A stretch of 64,000 nucleotides of DNA from Rhyacophila brunnea. Taxonomy: Eukaryota; Arthropoda; Insecta; Trichoptera; Rhyacophilidae. Shown in pieces: positions 13,673 to 26,700 of the stretch; positions within the stretch are counted from its first letter, which is position 1, and every line of letters begins with the position of its first letter. The notes under the pieces are model-generated. The model saw only the letters and a list, made by a program, of their open reading frames with translations, had not been told where the DNA came from and made no database searches. The stretch is from NCBI GenBank assembly GCA_022495005.1, contig JAGYXB010001009.1, positions 372,001-436,000 on the forward strand, written 5' to 3'. A program made the position numbers and the translations under genes.

Positions 13673-14120
13673 ATGGTGAACTACAGTGGACTATTAATTT
13701 TCCTATCAGTTTTGGTTCATATAATGTGCGGCTCTTTTGCCGAAGATGAACGAAGTTTAAACTCAATTGACAATGACGTTGGTGATAATCTTGGATTTGG
13801 ACACTGTGATGACAAGGACACTTCGATATCCTGTCAGAGTATTAGAATAGCCAGGAACGTTCTTCATCAACTAATTAAGGCCAGAAAATCTAATGGGATC
13901 GGCGACTTTAAGATTGTCGAAGGCGTTGAGTTGGTCAGCACCCAGAACTTGGCGGAAGGAGGTAGGAGTTTAAACGATGGCACTATTGCCGGAAAGGTCG
14001 CAGGCTTTCTGCAGAGCCATGAGCTTCGCGTTAAACTTCCGGATCTCTTAGGAAGGGATGAGATGAAAGGAGTTGTATCTGAAACTCTTCGCTCTTTCGA
14101 TGAGCAGTCAGATCTTGTTG
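13673..14120 (+). CDS. Osiris gene A, exon 1
   Basis: Encodes the signal peptide and the two-cysteine N-terminal domain. The start ATG follows an A-rich AAAA context and is the first ATG after the TATA box. The donor is G/GTTAGT; read-through would stop at once at the TAG inside the donor. Ends in phase 1. Confidence 0.9.
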
Positions 14121-17100
14121 GTTAGTAAATTTAAACTTTTAAATATATTTATAATTATATTAGGTAAATAAATATATTTATAATATTTTTAGTAAAATGT
14201 AATATACCTACATTAATTAAGTTTAACTGTTCAAACAATATTATTTTATGATTAATATGTAGTTTATTTTAAAAAAAGAACTCGTTTTAAAATACTATTA
14301 TTTATATAATCATAATAATATTTATGTTAGCAAAGGAAATATTATTATTACAGATATTACGTTTTAGAAAGATAATGATATGTTACATCTATGGAACATA
14401 ATAAAACATAAATATTATATTTTAATGGATTCAAGTTTTGTACTATTCAGCGAGGATTAGCTTTGAGGAAATACTCAAATAGTATAGCACAAAACTTAAA
14501 TCTATTAGAATTAAAATTAAAATTCCACCAAGAACCTTCGGTCGATAGTATTAATATTATAAATATTATAATAGTATGATTTACCTTCAGCTTAAACGTT
14601 GGTCTATGACATCGTGGGTTCCAGGTTCGAATCCTGGGTCTGGCAAGTACACATATTATTTTTTTAATTTGTGTATGAGTCAAAGTATGGACCTAATAGG
14701 TTGAGCAAGTGGCTGACATCAATTTCTCGTAAAAACAACATCTGGTAATACAAACATCCACTCTCTGGAAGCCCATAATATGATCTTATTAGGATCGGAC
14801 TAGATCGGAAATAAATGCTTCTTACGTGGGTAACTATGTATTAATGGGTGGTAAATAAATTCACACCAAAAAAACTATTTTGAATATTCAAGGAGATCAT
14901 TTCAATATAACTAAATTAAAATAGAAAAATCCATTTTAACAGTCAAATGGACTATCATAAACACATTATCAAGAGTAAATATATAGTTTTCTCATCGAGA
15001 AAATTTATTACATATACCGATACATTTTTTATTCGACTTTCTTATTGATTATTATGACGAACCTAACTTAGTAATAAAACATAATAAAGACGAAGTAACA
15101 GTCATGGTAATATATTCGATGTTTTTAAAATATATATTTGAATGCGATATTATATATTTTTCTATATTGGACATACCTACTAGGTTTTTCAAATGTTCAA
15201 TTATGATATAAGTATTATAATACTCTATTATAAAATTACAATCTAAATAATATTGACCAATTATATTTTGATATTTAAAAACTAATCATTTATTCTTGAT
15301 GACGATTGTTTATTCGGAAATTTTTAAGTATAACCGATATTGATCGTATCTGTATGTTTTTTTTATAAGATTAATAGTTTATTATTGTAATTTTTTGTAT
15401 TGATTTAAATCCGAATATAAATTAAGCAAAAAATCATCACTATTTCTTGGTCATGGTCAATGACATAATGATAGTTGGAGGCATACGAGTTCACAATTAT
15501 TATGTTATTATACTAATTGATGGTTATTTTTCACATTTTTATGCTCTGATTAGTATGCATATTTACGAAAAATACGTTTATCTTGTAAATAATAATATCT
15601 CATTAACGTATAAGCACAGATTTTCTTTGATACTTTGCATAAATTTTCTTATATTGAAATCGGATAAATAGGTAGGTACAAAAAGTTTACGAATGCTTTG
15701 ATAGAATAATTAAACGTTATCAATGATAAGTTATGTATATTAAGATAACCTAACAATATACATAACAGTAAAATATTTATGAACAAAAATAAGTAGGTAT
15801 CTACATACATTTTCATTTGTGTTTAAGCCCCACAGTTGAACAGATGCTAGACCACCCGTCTCCGATGCCGTATGCGCAGATTTAAAATCATGAATCTGAA
15901 AAATACAATATTATAAAAATATTTTAGACTAAAGTTTAAATAAACTATATAATCGACTAACGACCATTCGCACATATTATTATCATATTCACTCAGTAGT
16001 TACCAATATACTCTACATAAGAGTGAAAATTGTAGTTTACTATATAAATACCAGCCCGTATGATATGATTATAATGTGATTCTGATTGCCACAATATTTA
16101 TTTATTTATTTAGAAACGACGCATGCACCATAAAATGACATTGTTTTATAGTTTCAGATACATATGTGAATGACATACATAGATAGATGAAAATAAAAAC
16201 GGTACAAAATAGTAAAATATAATACAATAAACATAATTATATAATTATAAAATACATGTTGAGAACCTAAATAGAGGTATCAAACATTTCGATAGTCAAA
16301 GTTTTCAAAAGTGAATGAATATTTGTTATTGAAGGATACATTGATAATATCAATGGATATTATAACGAATACATAACTTACATAAACGATTTTATGTTTG
16401 CAGTTTGACGACATTTCTAAAACATCTTCATATTAAAAAAACACATTGAAGTTTATTGTAAAATGTATTGACAATTATTATTGTAAGAATATTTCAAAAT
16501 AATATTATTAAAGAAATATTTTCTTTTTATTAAATTGGGGAGTTTCAACTTTATGATTATTCCGTGAATTCATTAAAAGTCAGAGCTTGGCTGTGACAAT
16601 ATTCAATGATGCTCGAGACAAAAACTTATGAACTCTGAATTGTTAACAAGCAATTATGCTATTGTTCAGTAAATCCTTAGTATGACAGTTCTCAATTCAA
16701 GAACAATTTTCACGTAAATTTTCCCACGTTTTAATAAATACAATATATCAGATATTCAAAGCATGAACTTCAATATTTTAAAGAACAATATTTTTTCTTT
16801 GCTTAAAGTTTTTTTTTTAAATTAATTGTACTTTTTGTGAACAAAAATTTTACAGAATAAAATAAATTAAATCACAATAAAATTGATTGTTAGAAATTTT
16901 TGACAAAGTATTTTGTTGAAATGTTCTTTTCAGTTCTGCATAAATTATAATTTGAGAAATTTATTATTGATATATACCTAGAATGTTACGTTTATAAATC
17001 TTGTGTCTTATTCGTTGAAGAAAAGAAATAGTTTATTAAAATTATTACCCTTACCTTTATCATAATATTTAATATTTGTGATGTAGAAATTAAAAAAATA

Positions 17101-20100
17101 ACATAAGGTTTGAACTTGATTCATATTACGCAATAGAAAAAACGATATAAACGCCAAAGAGTAATAAAAAATAGCACAATTAAATAAAGCCTTTAATAAG
17201 AATATCTAACCTTGCTATTTATCGATTTTTAAATCCTTAAACAGTTATTTTCGTAATACATAAAAACTTTGTTCGCTAAATAAAATGTTATATGTATAAT
17301 AATAATATTTAATTGATATATTATATACTCTAACAAATGGATAAAGCTATATTACAAACCCACTTAATCAAATTGAAACGTTTATATAATTATCTCAAAA
17401 ACAACAAAACCAATATTATTGAAATCTTCACAACTTATTGAGAATAATTATTGGTGCTATCTTCATATAGTTTCTTCATATGCCCCATATAATTTTGTTA
17501 ATGACGTTGTCATACTAAAACCTTCATCGACATATTCCTTATGGTCGGTTTCCAGATAGATGGATAAAAAAAAGTATCGTCAATTTTCTTTTTGAGACAA
17601 TTGACTTTAAACAACTCATTATCTGAGATCTATAAACAAACTCTTGATATCCCGATATATATAAATTTAAAAAAAGAATAAAACAAAATAACGTTCATGT
17701 CAAATATTAAATACCTACCATAAATAACCCCCGAAAAATTCTGTGTAATTCAATATAAAATACTATAAGATACTAGCTGACTCGGCAAACGTTGTTCTGC
17801 CATATAAATTATTTCTAGTGAATATTTTGGTTGTTAAATAAAAAATAACGAATGTATCGTAAGTGTGTGGGGATTGGATCTATGACAGAAAGATGAATAG
17901 AGCGCTATAGACGATGACCGCCGATAAAAACAAAAAATATCAACCATTCATTTTCTCAATTCAAAATGAGTAATGATGTTCATAATGAATGAATTACCTG
18001 TGACAAGATCTCGTTGTTTACTGTTTATGCAATATCCGTCTTGTGACTTCCAGAAAATTAGCGGATATTGGAGAGCGTCGTATGAACGGTGTGTGTCAAC
18101 GATGAACTCCAGATTATTGTTTCTTCTTCGAATCACGATTTCTCGCGTCGATGTGCGGTCGCCAACCATGATTCCAGCAATGTCGTCAACAACAGTCGCA
18201 TTGAATTGACATACATGCTCTCCAGCTGGTGTTTTATCAGAATTGATGACAATAGCGTGTTTGTCACTTTGCAATTCGTGCAAGTGTGCTTTAAAGAATT
18301 TCAATAATTCATTGTGCTCATTCAACAGGGCGTCCAGTTCGCCGACGATGCGCCTGGCATTAGGCAAATTGAGGCTATTGTAGCCGCAACGTACATCCAC
18401 ATGATTGATGTCCTCGCCGCGCCCATGAAGTAGATTTGTAAAAATGTATGTGGTTCGTTTGGCATTGGCAGCAATGAGCCTACTTTGTGGTATACTTGGC
18501 CTTTGATTTTGAACGTAGAATGGAATTGTTGACCATTTGCCGCAGTATTGTGAACTATTTCTGTTGCTCCGAACGAAGTCATTTGGAAGCATGAATTGAA
18601 TGTGCGAATGGACTTCAGGAACAGGTTTGAATCTGGAACCGTGCCGATGAGCAAGCCGTTCAATGGTTCTGGTGGTATCTCAATTTCTGGTAGTTGCACT
18701 TTTCCTGATGCGCAACACATCCCGGCTGACTCATGTTTGAATTCGAGCGCATGACAATGGGGACATTCTTTGTCCATAGCACCAATCAGCACTTTCGGAT
18801 GAGCGGAATATTCAATATCTGGCTCGTACTCGAATGCGAGATGAAGGAACGAAGCGGATGTTAATGTTCGATGTACTTGTTGGCGTTGTCGGTCATTTGC
18901 TCTGCGCGTGTTAACTACGAACCGGCGCGCTTGGCTCCGTTCCAATTGTCGTTGTTGATTTCGTTCAGCTCGTGCCTCTTGTGATTGAGATGCACGCAAT
19001 TGCGACATGCTTACACGCACGTTTTTGTTATCTTGTTGGATTTGTTCTTCTGTTCTTTCTGCTCTACTATTTCGCATGTTTGTTGCTTTATTCGTTCGAC
19101 GGCTCAAATGGCCCCCCTTGCTTCTTGCTGGCATTGTGCACTGTAATACACGCACATAAAAATATATAAATTAAAATAAATCGTACACAATTTTGCACGC
19201 ACTGCGTTGTGATATGCCGAATGAAATGTCAAAATGACGCGACGCCTCTCTTGAATTCTTCTCGGACGTAGCGCTATCTGTCATTCAACAACATAAATAA
19301 TTTCGTTCTGTTTGAAATACGGTTAAATTTGTTCATACAAAAATAATAAAATCGCGATTTAAAAATGGGAGGGTGGGAGTAGGAGGGTGAAAATTTGGGG
19401 TTATAGGTATTTTTTTTGCCAAATAATAAAAAAAAAGATTGTCAAAAAAATAAAAGAAAAATTTTCTGGATAGAGATACCCTGATCACCTAGCGATATAA
19501 AATATACTTGTTGACCTATTCTCATACCTAACAAATATACATAAAAAAATTCATAAAAATCGGTCGAGCCATTTCGGAGGAGTTCGACCACAAACATCGT
19601 GACACGAGATTTTTATATATATAGAGATATGATAATGATAATGAATTCTGAATCTACTTATCTTACTGAAGAAAGTAATATGTCCACGGTGTTTTCTAAG
19701 TTGTTATTTCAATATTTCACGAGAAAGTCTCAAATATTATCAATGCATTTATTCAGTGGGGAGTAGAGTACAGACAGATTCTTCTGGCAATGTGGCCGCA
19801 GTAAAATCACTTTGGAACGGTGTTGCTGTCATTTAAAAGTAACGATACCAACACCTAAATGAGTCGCTCACACTGCCACAAGAATATGACAACATTCTAC
19901 CCAACGTGTTATCACTCCCTAAATAGGTAACAGACTGATGTCTGACTGCCGAAGCAATCCATAATTATTTGTTAAAAGTTATTTTTTTTATTCAGATTCG
20001 GCCTTTTTATAATAATTTTGATTATGAAAAAAATAGCAGATATGTTTTTATATTTTTAAATAGATTCGTAAGCTCATTTTTAAAGTTAATATTGTTTTGA

Positions 20101-23100
20101 ACAATTAATTAAAATGATTTTTATCAGAAATTGTGTCATTTTTAGACGTATCGTCAGCTCAAAATCTTTTCAGGCGATACAGAGTAATAAATTATAGTAA
20201 TATAATAATATCAAAATAAATACTCACACATTATTTATTTTTTATTCTTGTAATGATAAAATCATTAAAAATAGTGCTTTAGTAATAACATGAGAGCTTT
20301 TTTTTCACATAAAATATTTATTTTCACATAATATAATGAATCTTGTGCGCTATGGGGTTATGTCAAAACATATTTGGGATACCACAGTGGAGTTGTTATG
20401 ACGTTATCTTTAATAACAAGTAATAATACTACTCGTTCTTTTATTCTTAATATAGCTTCCAATCCTAATAATTTACTGTGATTTTTGGAGCGCACGTCAA
20501 TCACACATAATTGTTTTTTGTTTATTTCAGAAACTGGCAGAAAAAAGGGAGGAAAAGGAGGCGGTGCTGTAATGCTGATGGGGATGATGATGGCTAAGAT
20601 GTTGGCGGCAATTGGATTTGGTGGTTTAGGCCTTCTAACCATGAAGGTCAGTATTTAAATAATTTTAGGTAAAGTACGTGGTAATGATTACAAAACCGAT
20701 ATAAGTTTACAAATCAATATTGGTGGTAAATTATGTTTCTATGCTGTGGTTTTAACATTGGTTTTTTTCTATAGTATTTGATTTATAAAATAGAACAATT
20801 TGTTCATTTCTACCATATGATAAATCCTCTTTTGAAATAAATATATGAAAAATAAAATTGAATATAATATATACATTCATTTATCTCACTATATACATAT
20901 AGTTAATCGGTTGACATAAATCTTTTTTGGCGCGTTTGAGAAATTATAGACCATTAAATATATTGTAACATTGCATATTTACGTACTTTTTATAAATTTT
21001 GACCATATGTGCGACTTATCAGTTTTTTTATAATAAAAAAGTTGCCTATAATTATTTAATACATAAATTGAGAGATATTTTAGTTGTGACAATGTGACAA
21101 AACTCTCCAGTATCTAGGACAGGTGTAATAACCGAAATTATTGTAGAATGTAAAACTATTTTTTTGGGGTTTTATAAATACTATTGAAAGATGAAATTTA
21201 AAATAACATAATTATTTGGTCGTAACAGTTTAAATGTGTTATACTAAAAATATTAGTTTTGCACGCTATGTTTTAAATATTCGAAAATGAAAAAATACTT
21301 ACATACGTAATGAAGGTGACTATTGCTTTTAAACCTTCTTAAAATTGTATTGTATAAGAACTGCTATCAAGAATTGTGTCTATGATTTTTTATATGTTCA
21401 TTCCGATAAAAAATATATTGATGCTACCAGCACAAAAATGAACGATGAAACGAACCGCCAGATTTCACGGTGGTGACTTTAATATGAGATAAAATATGAC
21501 ATTTCTATCCATTAGGGAAAACATCGTAGTGAGAGGCGTTGGTAATTGACTTTAAAGATTTTTTTCCAACCAAGTATAATAATTGATTGACTTACACTTG
21601 ATTATGCTTCAAAGAAGCATGAGTTTCACAACAACAAAAATATGCTTCAAAAATAGATTCTTTCCCTAAAATTTTCAGCGACATTTTTTTGTAAAATTCA
21701 ATTATTATTGACATATTCAACAATTATTATTTTTTAAGTTGATAAGATATATTGAGATGAGTTATATGTACGTCCTGGATTATTTAAATACAACATTATA
21801 TTAAATCTTCCTTTTGAAATGTAAATTCCAAATTGAATGTTCGGTGAAAATAAAATTTAAACAAATTTAATAACGTAATCTTATATTATAGGTACATTAT
21901 AATATCAACATATTAAATTTGTTCTACTATTCTTAATTTACATGCAAAAAAGGTTTTTGGATTTCTTAGTAGAGCTTTTAAATAATATTATATTACAATT
22001 ATTTAATTTTATTCAATACATTATTTTTGTCATCAGTATATAAAACAATTTGATATAAACATATTAAAAGAATAATATCTTTTTGCAGACATGTTCTTAA
22101 GATTTATTTAATATCTTGAAAGACTGTGACCATCATAACATAGGTTTAATGTTTTTTTAGTTGTATAAAAATAAAAAAATCTTTTCATTTAAATAAACAT
22201 TACTTTAATATCAATATAATCAATTTATTAAAAAATATCTTTTTTTAAGAGATTCTTGATATTTTATAAAAAAATAATGGTAATTCAAATGCATTTTAAA
22301 AAGTTTTTTTATAAAATGAAATGCTGTAAAATAGATACTTAATTATTATACATATTAATAACACAAACTTATATTCAAAATTATAACACAAATATAAATT
22401 ACTATATTACTATATTTAAAATACAATAATTTTATTATGAAACAATGTAAATTATAAAAAATACTTCAATACATCACCATCTACAATGTTTTATTAAAAG
22501 TAATAGTTGAGTTTTCGAAGCGAACGTTGATTTATCATCAAAAGAGAGCACTACAAGCCTCTCTCGATCGTATTATTAATTGATTTACGATTTATTTTAA
22601 TGTACAAAAAAATAAATATAATAAATTATTCAATATTGCTTCTGATAAAAATTATTTTATAATTTTTAGATTAATATTTTTATTGGAAACTGCAACAAAT
22701 TAAAACCATGTTGACAAAATATAGATACCACATATGAAGCGCCTAGTTTCAAAAGCCCCTAAAATCACTTAAGGTAGTTCTGAGAAAGATGATAAAAACG
22801 GTTTTAGGTAGTTTTGAGAAAAATGAGAAAAAATTATTTCTATTAAATTTGTGAACCTTATGTATTTCTTTTGTTATTCGTAACATTCTAAAGAGTATTT
22901 TGACTTTCCATTTTAGGAGTATTTGGAAAGCACACCCAACCATTTTAGCGGATTTTGAAATGTACCCCTTTTTTGATCATACGTATTGACGGTTTTTGGC
23001 GTTTTTTCAAGCTTAATCTTTGGCCATCATATAGATAACAAAAATATCCATCTAAATACATATATCACTCAAAAATTTTCAAAAATCGTTTTAGGGACTT

Positions 23101-23440
23101 TTGAAACTAGGCGCATCATATTATATAAATGAATTTAAAAAAAATATCTTCAACAATAATGGATAAATAGTAAAATATAAATGTTCTGCAAAAGTTTTTC
23201 TTACTTATTTTAACAACACCGTATTTTCAGGCTCTTATGGTATCAGCTCTGGCTTTGATGTTGTCAGCCATTATCGGAGTTAAGAAGTTGGCATCATCAG
23301 GAGAACACCACGATGGAGGTCACCAGGTCCACTACGTCCAAGCTCACGGCGGAGACCATCACCGAAGAAAGCGAATGGCAGACAATGAAGACGACATCCC
23401 ATTACCTTACAGAGGTTGGGCATATTTAGCAGCAAATTGA
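13673..23440 (+). CDS. Osiris family protein (DUF1676), gene A
   Basis: Spliced from 13673-14120, 20531-20646 and 23231-23440 into 257 codons plus a stop. The phases agree, with codon 150 (GAA) split across intron 1. Layout: signal peptide about 1-23 (cut after SFA), the paired cysteines C45 and C54 typical of Osiris proteins, an LRVKLPDLLG segment near 118-127, a basic glycine-rich GRKKGGKGGG at 152-161, then a hydrophobic stretch about 162-206 ending in IIGVKKL. The tail has seven histidines in 214-232, an RRKR tract at 233-236, and ends LPYRGWAYLAAN. The canonical AQxLAY motif is missing. Family knowledge: Osiris genes are insect-specific, clustered, and expressed in cuticle-secreting cells, where the proteins pass through the secretory/endosomal system. 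I do not assign an Osiris number. Confidence 0.9.
14470..14556 (+). repeat. dispersed repeat R3 in intron 1 of gene A
   Basis: ATAGTATAGCACAAAACTTA and GGTCGATAGTATTAATAT match 48381-48464 inside intron 2 of gene B, in the same orientation. Each Osiris gene therefore carries a copy in an intron. Confidence 0.6.
14590..14805 (+). mobile_element. tRNA-derived SINE family A
   Basis: The head ends with a strong RNA polymerase III B box, GGTTCGAATCC, followed by TGGGTCTGGCAAGTACACAT. The tail has GACCTAATAGGTTGAGCAAG and a CTTATTAGGATCGGA end. A near-identical arrangement is at 32445-32660. The A box is poorly preserved, so the copy is probably inactive. Confidence 0.75.
14810..15820. other. intronic AT-rich DNA
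   Basis: Part of the 6.4-kb first intron of gene A. The short frame at 15447-15671 has no recognised domain and is probably chance. Confidence 0.4.
15827..15900 (+). mobile_element. tRNA-derived SINE family B, decayed head
   Basis: CCACAGTTGAACAGATGCTA and CGTCTCCGATGCCGTATGCG align with ACAGTTGGTAGAGCGCCCGT and GTCTGATGCCGTTAGTCACA at 34.3 kb. Only the tRNA-like head remains. Confidence 0.45.
15905..17765. other. intronic AT-rich DNA
   Basis: Part of intron 1 of gene A. No exon, repeat match or structured element was recognised. Confidence 0.4.
17770..19629 (-). mobile_element. Helitron-like element, non-autonomous and broken
   Basis: The element is bounded by TACTAGCTGACTCGGCAAAC on one side. 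On the other is GACACGAGATTTTTATATAT followed by ATAGAGAT. These ends resemble a repeat end seen widely in arthropod genomes (from memory, not searched). Inside, the - strand carries the N-terminal part of a Helitron replicase/helicase protein; the Rep and helicase domains are gone. It sits in intron 1 of Osiris gene A, antisense to that gene. Exact ends are inferred from the sequence style. Confidence 0.7.
17948..19155 (-). pseudogene. Helitron_helicase-like N-terminal domain, frameshifted
   Basis: The first reading frame (start 19155, or the later MPARSKGG start) is rich in Arg and Gln. It then has a CPHCHALEF zinc-ligand-like motif and GSLLPMPNEPHTFLQIYFMG. Near 18420 the frame must shift by one, and the second frame continues DINHVDVRCGYNSLN, NEHNELLKFF, SDKTPAGEHV and DTHRSYDALQYPLIFWKSQD. 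This order matches the Helitron_like_N family. The match ends at RDLVTG (about 18000), with unrelated codons to the stop at 17948, so the catalytic Rep tyrosines and SF1 helicase are missing. Confidence 0.88.
19755..19925. mobile_element. small inverted-repeat (MITE-like) element
   Basis: The left end ATTCTTCTGGCAATGTGGCC (about 19780) pairs with the reverse complement of the right end GCTCACACTGCCACAAGAAT (about 19880). Flanking GGGGAGT and ACTCCC words extend the pairing. The body of about 170 bp has no coding capacity. It lies in intron 1 of gene A. Confidence 0.45.
20531..20646 (+). CDS. Osiris gene A, exon 2
   Basis: Bounded by TTTATTTCAG and /GTCAGT. It begins with two bases that complete codon 150, then encodes TGRKKGGKGGG and the first half of the hydrophobic domain, including the methionine-rich MLMGMMMAKML. 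Ends in phase 0 after ATGAAG. The long - strand frame over it is a shadow. Confidence 0.9.
20650..22730. other. intron 2 of gene A, AT-rich
   Basis: No element was recognised between exon 2 and the MITE at 22736. The sequence is very AT-rich with many poly-A and poly-T runs. Confidence 0.4.
22736..23117. mobile_element. MITE family M1, copy 1
   Basis: The ends form terminal inverted repeats: GAAGCGCCTAGTTTCAAAAG at the left and CTTTTGAAACTAGGCGCATC at the right. The body has CATTTTAGGAGTATTTGG and a GGCCATCATATAGATAAC block that recurs reversed at 34915-35295. It lacks coding capacity and lies in intron 2 of gene A, about 115 bp before exon 3. Confidence 0.8.
23231..23440 (+). CDS. Osiris gene A, exon 3
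   Basis: Bounded by GTATTTTCAG. It encodes the second half of the hydrophobic domain (ALMVSALALMLSAIIGVKKL), the histidine-rich tail, RRKR, and the terminal LPYRGWAYLAAN with TGA at 23438-23440. Its GC content is clearly above the flanks. Confidence 0.9.
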   Translation, partial: ALMVSALALMLSAIIGVKKLASSGEHHDGGHQVHYVQAHGGDHHRRKRMADNEDDIPLPYRGWAYLAAN

Positions 23441-23450
23441 CAGGTGCATA

Positions 23451-23770
23451 AATAAATAATTTTATGATTAGTAATTTATTCTAAAATATAGTTCTTTGTG
23501 TTTTTTTACTTTGCTAAATTTTCTACCTACTTATTTATTCATCTGTCAACATTTACGCTTCAGTCATTCATCCCGCCAATAAATTATTAGGTATTTTATT
23601 TATTTTTTCATTTACGTTTTTTTAATACACAGCAATAATTATTGTTATTTGCATTTATTCAATAATAAACAATGCATAAAAATGCTTTATGAGTTAAGAA
23701 AAAAATTGTGTACCGTTTATACTAATAATTTATTCTTGTTAAATTTATATAACATACTGATCGAAATAAA
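23451..23770 (+). terminator. 3' UTR and candidate poly(A) signals of gene A
   Basis: An AATAAA at 23451-23456 lies only 11 bases after the stop. A second at 23765-23770 is followed by a U-rich block (GTCTTTTTATT) and is the better candidate, giving a 3' UTR of about 340 nt. Confidence 0.45.
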
Positions 23771-23779
23771 GTTGTTTCA

Positions 23780-26700
23780 AAGAGCTATGTCTTTTTATTA
23801 TTTCAAACGCTAATTTTCTTTATTATAAAAAAAACTAGTTATTTTAATTATTTTTATTCGATAATAATATATTCATTTTTATATTATTTTTACAGTTTTT
23901 TACAAAAGAAAACAACAATTGATTGTGACAACACAAAGTACACAATAATGTTTTAAAATATAACAAAGGATTTAAATGTAGTACTTATATATTTTTTGTA
24001 ATAAACTATCACGTAGGTACTACTAATAGATATCTACAGCTACTGACAACAATTTGGATGTTGTATAAAAAATATTACTTAATTATAGATTAATTAACAA
24101 TTCTTCTTATATCACTCTGTCTTGTATACTTATATACGAGTATGTAAAACTGATAATGCCTAGATATATCACAAAAAACCTTTTAAAAATAGTTTGAAGG
24201 ACTCTAAAAATTCACAATAGGCTCCAACATTATTAAACCTTATTTTTCTATGATTCGTAAAATCTGTTTATGGATATGACAAGCAAATAGATTTGGTTGC
24301 AGACAACGGAGATAAATATTTAGGAATCTCTGTCGTCTAAAATATGACTTTTTTATTCAGTGAATATATATCGCAGTCTAGTCGCGAGTTTATCATTTTA
24401 ACTATTTTTCAAAGAAGTTCAAGAAACTTATTTAAATTTTTGAATGAAGAGATAAATACTTTTAAATTCCATTATTTTATATCCCAATAAAATAAAAATA
24501 TACATTGCACATGAAGATTTTTTAATCATAACTAATTCCGAATTTTGAAATCTTCTGTATAAACTTTTTATTATTAGAAATATAGATAAAAAAGTTTTAA
24601 TCTGTCAAACCCAATATTAGAATAAAATATTAGATTAAAGCTTTTAATAATATTTATTTTTTCATAGCTATTAATAATTTTAAAAGTTCTGGATTTAGTA
24701 TTCATATTTCAGCATTTTCCAAGGTTAATCGAAAAATGAATTTAAAATAACATAAAATCTTTTTTATTACGAACAAAATACTGTATGTGTTATATTATAT
24801 ATTATGATGTAAGAAGAAAGTTAACCAACCTAAAAAACTTGGGTTTTATTCATCGGTATTGTAAAGTACTTATTTATTCTTGTATAAAATGATAATACAG
24901 TTTCATAAATTGTATGGGTTTGTAAAGTTTCCCATATTCTATACACGAAAAATGACTTATCTCATATAATACGTCTCACTAAAATAAGATTTTTAATAAT
25001 TGATCGCAGGTATTTTATATACATATTAGTGAATTAAAAAATATAATTATTATTTATAGTAAAATAAAATTGTTTGGAATAATTTTCGTCGGTATTGTGG
25101 AAACATATTGTGTCTTATACGAAATCTCACCAGGTTCAAATTTCAGATACATACTTATAAATATATATATTTTTCAAGGATCTTTGGAAAATCTAGAGTA
25201 TCAGGCCTACCCCAAATTATACATTGATTCGTACGTAAATCTGAGAAAAGTGGACTCGGCGCACTTCACACAATCTCACCGTGAAGCGTAGGAATATTAA
25301 ACGATTTAATTCATATAATATAACTTCATCATAAAAAAAATTAAGAATTTAAACTATAGTTATTAGTCATCTAAAATTGCAGTGAAAAATTATACAATAA
25401 TGATTTTATTATACGCTTATTGTAGTCCCCCTAAAAAATTCATATAGCGCATAGGAAAAACTAAAATAATAAAAATAAATAGTGATTACCGAACTATTGT
25501 ATTACAGTGTTTTCTTATTAATTAATCTCTACCCTAGTGGAAAATCAAAGGAAGTTTTTCTAAGCAGATTCCACTATCAATCTTATATTGGATCTTATTT
25601 CTTAATTTCATTTGCTGTTATTATCCTTTTTCTTGATTATCTACCTAAAAACGAATTGATTGCTGTTATCTTGCAAATAAATCAAAAATTAGCGGAGGCA
25701 AGTTAAATGGAGAACCATCGTAAAGCCGACACCCGTTAATTATATAAATCACTTGTAATTTTTAGATCAAGTTTATCGGCCCCATTCAACCTGCAGTATG
25801 GTGGGTAAATGAGTAAAAAATGCGAGAAAGTTCAAAAAGTTAACTAAAAAATATTAGTAATGTAATATGAAAGTTACTTTCCATGAGAACAATTCAATAA
25901 CAAAATAAATAATACTGTTGTAAATCAGCTTTTTATCATGTAGCGTATTTTAAAATAGTCTCAAAAATAATAATCATATTATTATGAAATATTCAATGAC
26001 TATTTTTTTGCGCCAATTACCTTTTATTAAAAAAAGTATTGATAATTATTAAAAATTAATTCTTTAATTCTTGAATTGAAATTTACTACTTTAGGTAAAT
26101 TTTGATTAGGTGTCTGCTTAAATTTACTTACATTACTGCAAAAAATGTCTGCTTAAATTAGATCCTAATTAATAATGCATGCATTATCTTATTGTGTATA
26201 TAAAATAAGAAAATTGTAGTTAAGGAAGAAATTATCAAAAAATCACTCTATGACTATTATGTACTAACCTAACTACATAGAAAATGATTTCTAAAAAACA
26301 ATATTATTAAAAAAAATCACATTTTATGGTATGTCGTTGATAAAATCATAATATAAGTTAAAATACGTGATTCCTATATACGTACTATTTTCATATAGTT
26401 AATCTGATCAAGTTTCCCTGATAATAATATAGATTTTAGTCGAAATAAAATATTGAAAAGGATGGGAAGGATTAAGAGAAAAAATAAGAATGTAAAAGTT
26501 GGACTAACTACAGACAAATAATAAGAAATAAGGGTAACTTAATAAAAAATAGTAAATATGATTTAATTTTTTCTTTATACACATATAAAATTTACATAAA
26601 TTAAATATTATTAAATGTAAATTATATGATGAGTCGCCACTGCGAAACACCCATTAACCTACATATCGGCGTCCAGTTGTTCAAGTCCAAGGCAACACTT

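Noticed and set aside
14590..14660. Possible tRNA gene
   Set aside because: The B box is good but the acceptor stem and A box do not form, and the SINE body follows directly.
14447..14683. 78-codon frame on the - strand
   Set aside because: It runs antisense through a SINE tRNA-like head and an R3 repeat, so it is chance.
20358..20642. 94-codon frame on the - strand
   Set aside because: It is antisense to exon 2 of Osiris gene A and to the preceding intron; no domain, and the + strand exon explains the coding-like composition.
25482..25706. 74-codon frame with hydrophobic segments
   Set aside because: AT-rich chance frames in this genome readily encode Leu/Ile/Phe runs; no family match and no splice context.
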